A stretch of DNA of 64,000 bases from Pelomyxa schiedti (lineage: Eukaryota; Evosea; Pelobiontida; Pelomyxidae): the NCBI GenBank assembly GCA_020536535.1, contig JAHLWZ010000004.1, positions 310,001-374,000 of the forward strand, read 5' to 3'. Made by a program: the position numbers and the translations under genes. Below are positions 58,925 to 64,000 of the stretch, piece after piece. Positions within the stretch are counted from its first letter, which is position 1; each line of letters begins with the position of its first letter. A model generated the notes under the pieces. That model was not told the origin of the DNA. It saw only the letters and a program-made list of their open reading frames with translations, and searched no databases.

Positions 58925-60894
58925 TTACAAGTGCTGCAGAACTTCGAAACTGCGCTTGACTCCTCCTCTTTGGGCAGCAGGGAAGCAGGTATCACATACA
59001 CGAACTGTGAAATACATATATTAGTAGAGTGTTTGTTTGTGGTGAGGGGGATAATACCGGCATTGGTATATTTAAGGTTGGCGATAGGGGTTTTTCTCGC
59101 TGCGCACTTATTGCAAAAAATCTAGGGTTGTTTGTTAGAAGAAGGAGAATAGAGAAACAGAACAACCATGGCACAATGTCTGCAGTGGTGCTTACGTGTA
59201 AGAACTGAAAAATGTAAGCCGCATTGATTGCAGCCTGTGGCTTGACTATCCGGCTGCCAAGAGGGTCGTTCCCGTATTTCCGGGGGAATGGGTGTTGATG
59301 GGGCCTGTGTTACTCCGGTAGAGACGGGACTCACTGCGAGGCCACTTTGATTTCCTAGCGAGGATAGTGCTTGTTGCATTGGTATTGAGGGGCGGCCAAA
59401 CATAAAATGAGGGGCAAGAAGAGTGAATGCAATTGGGATTGAGTTACCTGTGTTGAATTAGGATGTGTTATTTTATTTCGGAGGCTTGTACCAGGTACTT
59501 CTAATTCTACAATAAGTTCGTATGATGATTTGATGTGTTTAGACTTGGTGGATGGCTGCAAAGTTGTTGGGAGGGAAAACGGAATATACCTTTTATTTAT
59601 TGATTTCTAGGAAGTTATTAATGAAGACTACGGTTATTACCTAGTGCCAAGATAACATGGCTCGAAAGGGGGGTGATGTTGTATGCCACCGGCAACTTTG
59701 GTTCGTAGTTGTTTAGTATGTGCCATGGCACCATCCCCAACACACATGTCAAGTGTGTGGTCGACATGAACATTAATGCTGGAGGTAGGCTTGGTGACTG
59801 AACTGTTTACATTCAGCTTTACAAGAATTCGTTCCCCTGTAATATTGTGAGAGATGCAGTATAATTATAGCCTATGTCTTACCAGGGAAATATGTGTGGT
59901 TATCTAAGCTAGCAGTCATACTTAGTTCCCCTTTGTGGAATGGCCGTGTGCTTGTACAAGTATTGATCATTTTTACTCTGTCTAAATGCTCATTGACTAC
60001 TAAGCGCACACGGTGTTGCAGAAGAGCAATTTTAGGAGCAGTGGTTGTAGTAGGTCGTATTTGGAGAGTAGCAGATCGAAGAGATGCTCCTCCTGCTAGT
60101 TGAGGGGATATACCAGCCAGAATTGCTTTCACTTTGAAAGAAACCTTGCCTCGATGAGCCAACCCCTTTAATCAATAGCTGAAAAAAAGGAAATACCATA
60201 GCCTTGAATCCTGTACCAATTTTCCAATCTCCTCCATTGAATTTGCATGTGCAAGGAAGATTGGGGGGCAGAGGAATCCTATCCAGTGTTAGGTCTCAGG
60301 AATATTATGGGGAGTTTTACATGAAAGGGATAATGTATCGCCCTGCTGACATTGGTCCATGTATTTCCATTAACATTTTCCGCTGTTGGGGTCATTAATT
60401 GAGCTTTTCGTTGGATAGGGTGGTACATTAGAAAACAGAGTGTTTTTTATTTGCTGCGTTTTGATTGGACCAGGGTCATCTCCCTCTGATGTAGAGGAAG
60501 ATTGGGACTGTGACCTGTAGAATTCACAGGAGTTTAAGAATTGAAACCCAGTCAAGATTACAGTCAAAATAAACAACGATGCAATAGGAAGAAACGAAAC
60601 TGTTTTTCTTGAAACATGACCCTCTCTGCCCCAGATAGAACAATAACAAGATCATTGACAGCTGGAAACTCCTCACCCAGTTGTATAATTACATTCCCTG
60701 CAGTTGCAAATCAACCAAGAGTGCACAACGCATAAACAGAAACAGAATGACAATTGTGGGATATTGGTTGCTTTACCACTGACCATGTCGCCACCAAGGA
60801 ACGAAGGTGAAAAAACATCCACGTGCATTTCATTTATCCCTGTTGTTGTGTCACAAACCAAACTCGGAGCAGGGGAACATGTCACACCCGGCAT
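58925..60894 (-). CDS. Arrestin-domain protein with C-terminal FYVE finger (Adc-like)
   Basis: The ATG at 60894 (MPGVTCSPAPSLVCD) begins the arrestin N-lobe: MHVDVFSPSFLGGDMVSGK, then VIIQLGEEFPAVNDLVIVLS. The second lobe runs through TRPFHKGELSMTASLDNHTYFPG and STKSKHIKSSYELIVELEVPG. After a Ser/Pro-rich linker comes a FYVE domain: WQPDSQATGCNQCGLHFS, TRKHHCRHC, FCNKCAARKTPI and VRVCDTCFPAAQ. The basic R(K)HHCRHC motif binds phosphatidylinositol 3-phosphate, so the protein should sit on early endosomes. Dictyostelium AdcA has the same arrestin/FYVE pairing and adaptor-like function. Stop TAA at 58927-58925. About ten short introns; internal edges are approximate. Confidence 0.85.
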
Positions 60895-61307
60895 TGTGTG
60901 ATCGTCGAATGATGAGCCGTGAGGTATTTTGGGTCAAATAGGCAAAGAATCGTCTTCATATTGGAAGACCACAGAGCACTGTGGCATGGCACTCTGGGAC
61001 GCCAGTAGTTTTTACAGTTAGCTGAGACGGGCTGCATATCTGAGATCTACTGCAAGGAAATGTCAAGGTAGTTTCTCTGAAGTTCGGAGCTTCCATCAAA
61101 TTGCACGACGATACGCAGATAGGCAGGACTGTCTTTCTGCCGATTTATTTTTTTGGTGGTACAAAGTTATCCACAACTCAAAAAAAAATTACAAAAAAAA
61201 CCTTTCAAGGCTTGTAATGGTGTCGTTAGTTTGCACAAACACAAAACATAATTTCTCCCCACTTGTTGCACTTTTACCGGGTGTCGTTGCTTTACTTATT
61301 GCTGTTA
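60895..61307. promoter_or_regulatory. Divergent intergenic region between arrestin-FYVE and DGAT/SOAT genes
   Basis: About 410 bases separate two starts that point away from each other, so both promoters should lie here. It contains A/T runs near 61178-61202 but no TATA element or repeat that I can support. Confidence 0.4.
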
Positions 61308-62954
61308 ATGCAGAAGAAGCAGTCACGCAACCAACCCAAGGAGGGATCTAGCACGCCTGCTACTGAGGCGAAAGATGCAACAAAAAGCGTTGATGCACGC
61401 TCCTCCAAGATTGATGGGGCCCGTAACCTGGTGTTCGTTTTGGGGCTCAATTACTTGATCACAACTTTCACTCTAAACTACCTCGCTGGGAGGAGAATCA
61501 TTGATACAAGGCTACTGGTCACTGGCTTTTTGTCTGTGGATTTCCTAATACTGGTTGGTACTTCGAAACAAAAACTGCTCACAATCATAACACAAAAAAA
61601 AATCATCTGTTTAACGAAAATTCAAGGTTTGCTGGTTTTTGTTAGTGGAAATCTTCCTTTCATTCACTGCATGGGGTTTGATTGCTATTTTTCAAATCCA
61701 CAAGTTGCCCAAGTTTTGGTCAGGATTAATACACTACGGTCACTTGTCCATCCTCTTTGGAAGGTTTTTCCCCATATAACAATGTTATTATTCATTGTTT
61801 TAGTACAATGTACGTGTGTCTCTGCTGGAAGCTCGCATTTACCCCTCGTACTGCCGGATTTGTAGAAATGCTTGTTCTTTGCCTCAAAATGCACTCCTTT
61901 GTACACTATCACAGACACACGGTCCCCACTCCGTCCCCTCCTACTTTCTGGCAGTACTTCGAATATCTACTGTTTCCAACCCTCATTTATCAGCCGTCTT
62001 ACCCAAGAACGAGCCACATTGACTGGCGCTATATGATACAGCAACTAGTTTTGTGCGTTGGCACTCTTACAGTTGAGTTGTGACTCTCTTCATTTTCTTG
62101 CTCACATTCACGAAGGTACTGTATGTGCTGACAACCGAAGTGATTGCGCCAGTGCTCGAACAAGCAATTGTAAGTCCTCCTTTGGAGAGTGTGATGAAAT
62201 TGTTGATTCCATTCCTTCTTGGGTACTTGCTGATGTGGTTCATGGTTTTTGACATTATTTTAACTGGTATGCTTGAAGCCTTTTCTTGTTCTTTCCCACA
62301 AGTCACAGGGTTTGCTGAAATTTCCCGATTCAAACCAAGAGAGTTCTATCTCGATTGGTGGAATAGCACTACCTTCTCAGAGTATAATCGCAGATGGAAC
62401 AAGCCAGTCCACGAATGGCTCACCAAATACGTCTACATTGAAGTAAGTTGACGCATGCCTGTAAAAACCCATCTTAATCCATCTCTCAGGTACAAAACAG
62501 TTGGGGTTGCTCCAAAATTGTGGCTGGGCTGTGCACTTTCTTTGTATCTGCTATTGCACATGAATTGTTCTTCATTGTCACTTTTCGTATTGTGAGAATG
62601 TACTGGTTGACTGTAAGCGTTTCAGCTAAAGTGTGAATTGTCTTATTTCCCAAAGCTTATGATGCTGCAAATGCCACTGTATATTCTGGGAGAAGGCCTC
62701 CGGGACACAAAGCTTGGGAACTTTGTATGTTGCTTTTCTCCAAGAATGCTTCCGACTCAACAATATTGCAGATTTTCTGGCAAGGCATTGTGATAGGTAT
62801 TCCCATGCAAGTCGTTATGTACGCCCGTGAAGCATTTGGCGGCTATTCCATGTTTTGGACTCTTCAATTCCCATGCATTTGCATTGCTAGTTCAGCCGCT
62901 TTACTGGGAGGAGTTTTGATGCTGTTCTCAAACAACCACAAAAAACGAGTGTAA
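61308..62954 (+). CDS. DGAT1/SOAT-type acyltransferase (MBOAT family)
   Basis: The ATG at 61308 ([13 protein letters not shown]) is followed by several membrane segments ([20 protein letters not shown] onward). Family landmarks are [19 protein letters not shown], the signature [23 protein letters not shown], and the catalytic His in [15 protein letters not shown] (near 62560). The end is a transmembrane FSNNHKKRV tail with stop at 62952-62954. These enzymes in the ER esterify diacylglycerol to triacylglycerol or sterol to sterol ester; FYxDWWN is shared by both, so I leave the acceptor open. Six or so short introns are present. Confidence 0.9.
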
Positions 62955-63311
62955 GCAAATAGTAAAAGAATTCAAAAAAAAAAAAACTCAAAATTTTTGT
63001 TTCCAAATATTTGTATCGAGGTCTGTCTCTTTTTGTCCAGGGGATTGGCCTCACAATCATGTCTCACTCTCCACCATAAACCACCCATTTGATTGGACCC
63101 ACAGTAATTCCTTTGAACTGCAAAGAAAGGAGATGACTGACAGGTACAAGGTAAATGGGGGTATCTCTGCCTATCTGATACATCAGCCACAACGCGAACT
63201 GCTAAAGTGCATTTATAGCGCCGTGCGTCACACAGAAAGCAGAGTACAGTCGATAGTGACCCAATCATGCTTGGCAAAGGCTGTGACTATGGAGACAGCT
63301 TGATTCTACCA
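62955..63311. other. Interval between convergent genes
   Basis: About 360 bases separate the DGAT/SOAT stop and the SelD stop. A minus-strand frame at 62972-63277 has no recognisable content and probably reflects the 3' regions of the two genes. A 12-base A run lies at about 62974-62985. Confidence 0.45.
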
Positions 63312-64000
63312 TTAGGACACTTCAACAATGGTAACATTTGTCCTGATTGTTGCGCGAGGGACAGCGGAGGAAACGACCTGTTGGAGAGAAAGTGAGTACT
63401 TGAGGGACAATCACTGAACCATCTAGTACCTCTCCGACAATCCAGGCAGGATAGCCATCTATTGCCTGTAACTCCGAGCACATGGCTTGCGCTGCTGCAA
63501 GCGACGGTAGGCAAACGAGAAGTCCTCCAGAGGTCTCTGCTGATACTCCAACAAGGAGCCCAAAGTCGTAGGCATCATTTACGCGAGCCATGCCAGCTAT
63601 CACAGGTAGCGTGTGGATTTCAATGGAACAGGGAGTGGTCTGCTCCTTAGCCTTCCATTTTGTTAGTTTTTAGTTGGTATGGAGGAGGAAGCACACGAGA
63701 TTTTGAGAATGGCCAAGTATGCCAAACCCTGTCACATCTGTTGCTGCATGAGCTCCTGAAATTCGTTAGATGCAGCAATTGGTGGTGTCCCTACCATATT
63801 TGTGCATTAGCTCTGCGCCTGTCTTATTCAATCTAGACATGTTGGCTGCAGCAAGATTGTAAGCTCGTGTCACCTCTTCGGGAGTGATGATCCCTTTGAT
63901 CTCGTCCCACATTCCAGGAGTATTTGGCTTCTGTGCACACATCCATTGATGTGCGTTAACTGCTAACTGCGTACCCAGAGGTTTTGTGAGAATAACGATG
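63312..64000 (-). CDS. selD: Selenophosphate synthetase, 3' part (cut by the right edge)
   Basis: The gene enters from beyond 64000. Exons read TKPLGTQLAVNAHQWM, then EVTRAYNLAAANMSRLNK, then GAHAATDVTGFGILGHSQNL, then MARVNDAYDFGLLVGVSAETSGGLLVCLP and AWIVGEVLDGS, and finally VVSSAVPRATIRTNVTIVEVS with stop TAA at 63314-63312. DVTGFGxLGH and TSGGLL are signature motifs of SelD/SPS, which uses ATP and selenide to make selenophosphate for selenocysteine and selenouridine. The N-terminal Cys or Sec active-site residue lies outside the window. Three introns are visible. Confidence 0.92.

Overview
This window is nuclear DNA from a microbial eukaryote, most likely an amoebozoan and plausibly an archamoeba such as Pelomyxa or Mastigamoeba. 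Genes sit on both strands, a few tens to a few hundred bases apart. Most carry introns of only about 30 to 100 bases, usually GT-AG, often with a CTAAC- or TGAAC-like branch site just before the AG. The standard code fits: TAA, TAG and TGA all end reliable genes. Products are clearly eukaryotic (eEF1A, uS10, U2AF small subunit, V-ATPase subunit G, an Integrator subunit, a condensin II subunit, an ArfGAP, diacylglycerol kinase, DGAT/SOAT). The arrestin-FYVE fusion resembles the Dictyostelium Adc type, which favours Amoebozoa. The species assignment is inference.

Layout. Positions 1-6041, minus strand: an unrecognised partial gene, a RING/B-box protein with FN3-like and glycine-rich regions, a serine-rich ORF and an F-box/WD40 protein. 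At 6297-8746 (plus) is a large protein made of repeated ankyrin-like units with a conserved Trp-Leu pair (called WL-repeat here). At 9556-20724, all minus: a RanBP2 zinc-finger protein, uS10, a Sel1-like protein, Integrator subunit 13, a tandem DUF1538 membrane protein, U2AF small subunit and V-ATPase subunit G. Plus strand 21034-23825: condensin II subunit H2. Minus 24101-25587: a secreted metallo-beta-lactamase-fold protein. Positions 25588-26777 are gene-poor and hold a WL-repeat fragment and a GC-rich block followed by T runs. Minus 27266 to about 30840: an ACAP-like ArfGAP with ankyrin repeats. Plus 31031-39456: a very intron-rich calponin-homology, coiled-coil, EF-hand protein. Minus 39638-43861: a tail-anchored acidic protein and a diacylglycerol kinase. 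Plus 44096-46542: a membrane-anchored ankyrin/AAA+ protein like CLPB/SKD3. Then a LOG-family enzyme (minus), an unrecognised plus-strand gene, a Crinkler-like nuclease/kinase-type protein (49499-51707), a second full WL-repeat protein (51898-54351), a tandem nitrilase-like protein, eEF1A (minus), the arrestin-FYVE protein (minus), a DGAT/SOAT acyltransferase (plus) and the 3' part of selenophosphate synthetase (minus, cut by the window edge).

These are mostly independent housekeeping and signalling genes with no operon logic. The accessory element of most interest is 49.5-54.4 kb, where a Crinkler-like kinase gene is followed at about 190 bases by a single-exon member of the WL-repeat family. 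I found no convincing tRNA, rRNA, CRISPR array or transposase gene. Splice sites were assigned by reading frame and family similarity. For the F-box/WD40, RanBP2, uS10, INTS13, DUF1538, U2AF, V-ATPase G, RING/B-box and eEF1A genes the summed exons give an intact frame. For the other genes the outer limits are better supported than the internal exon edges.
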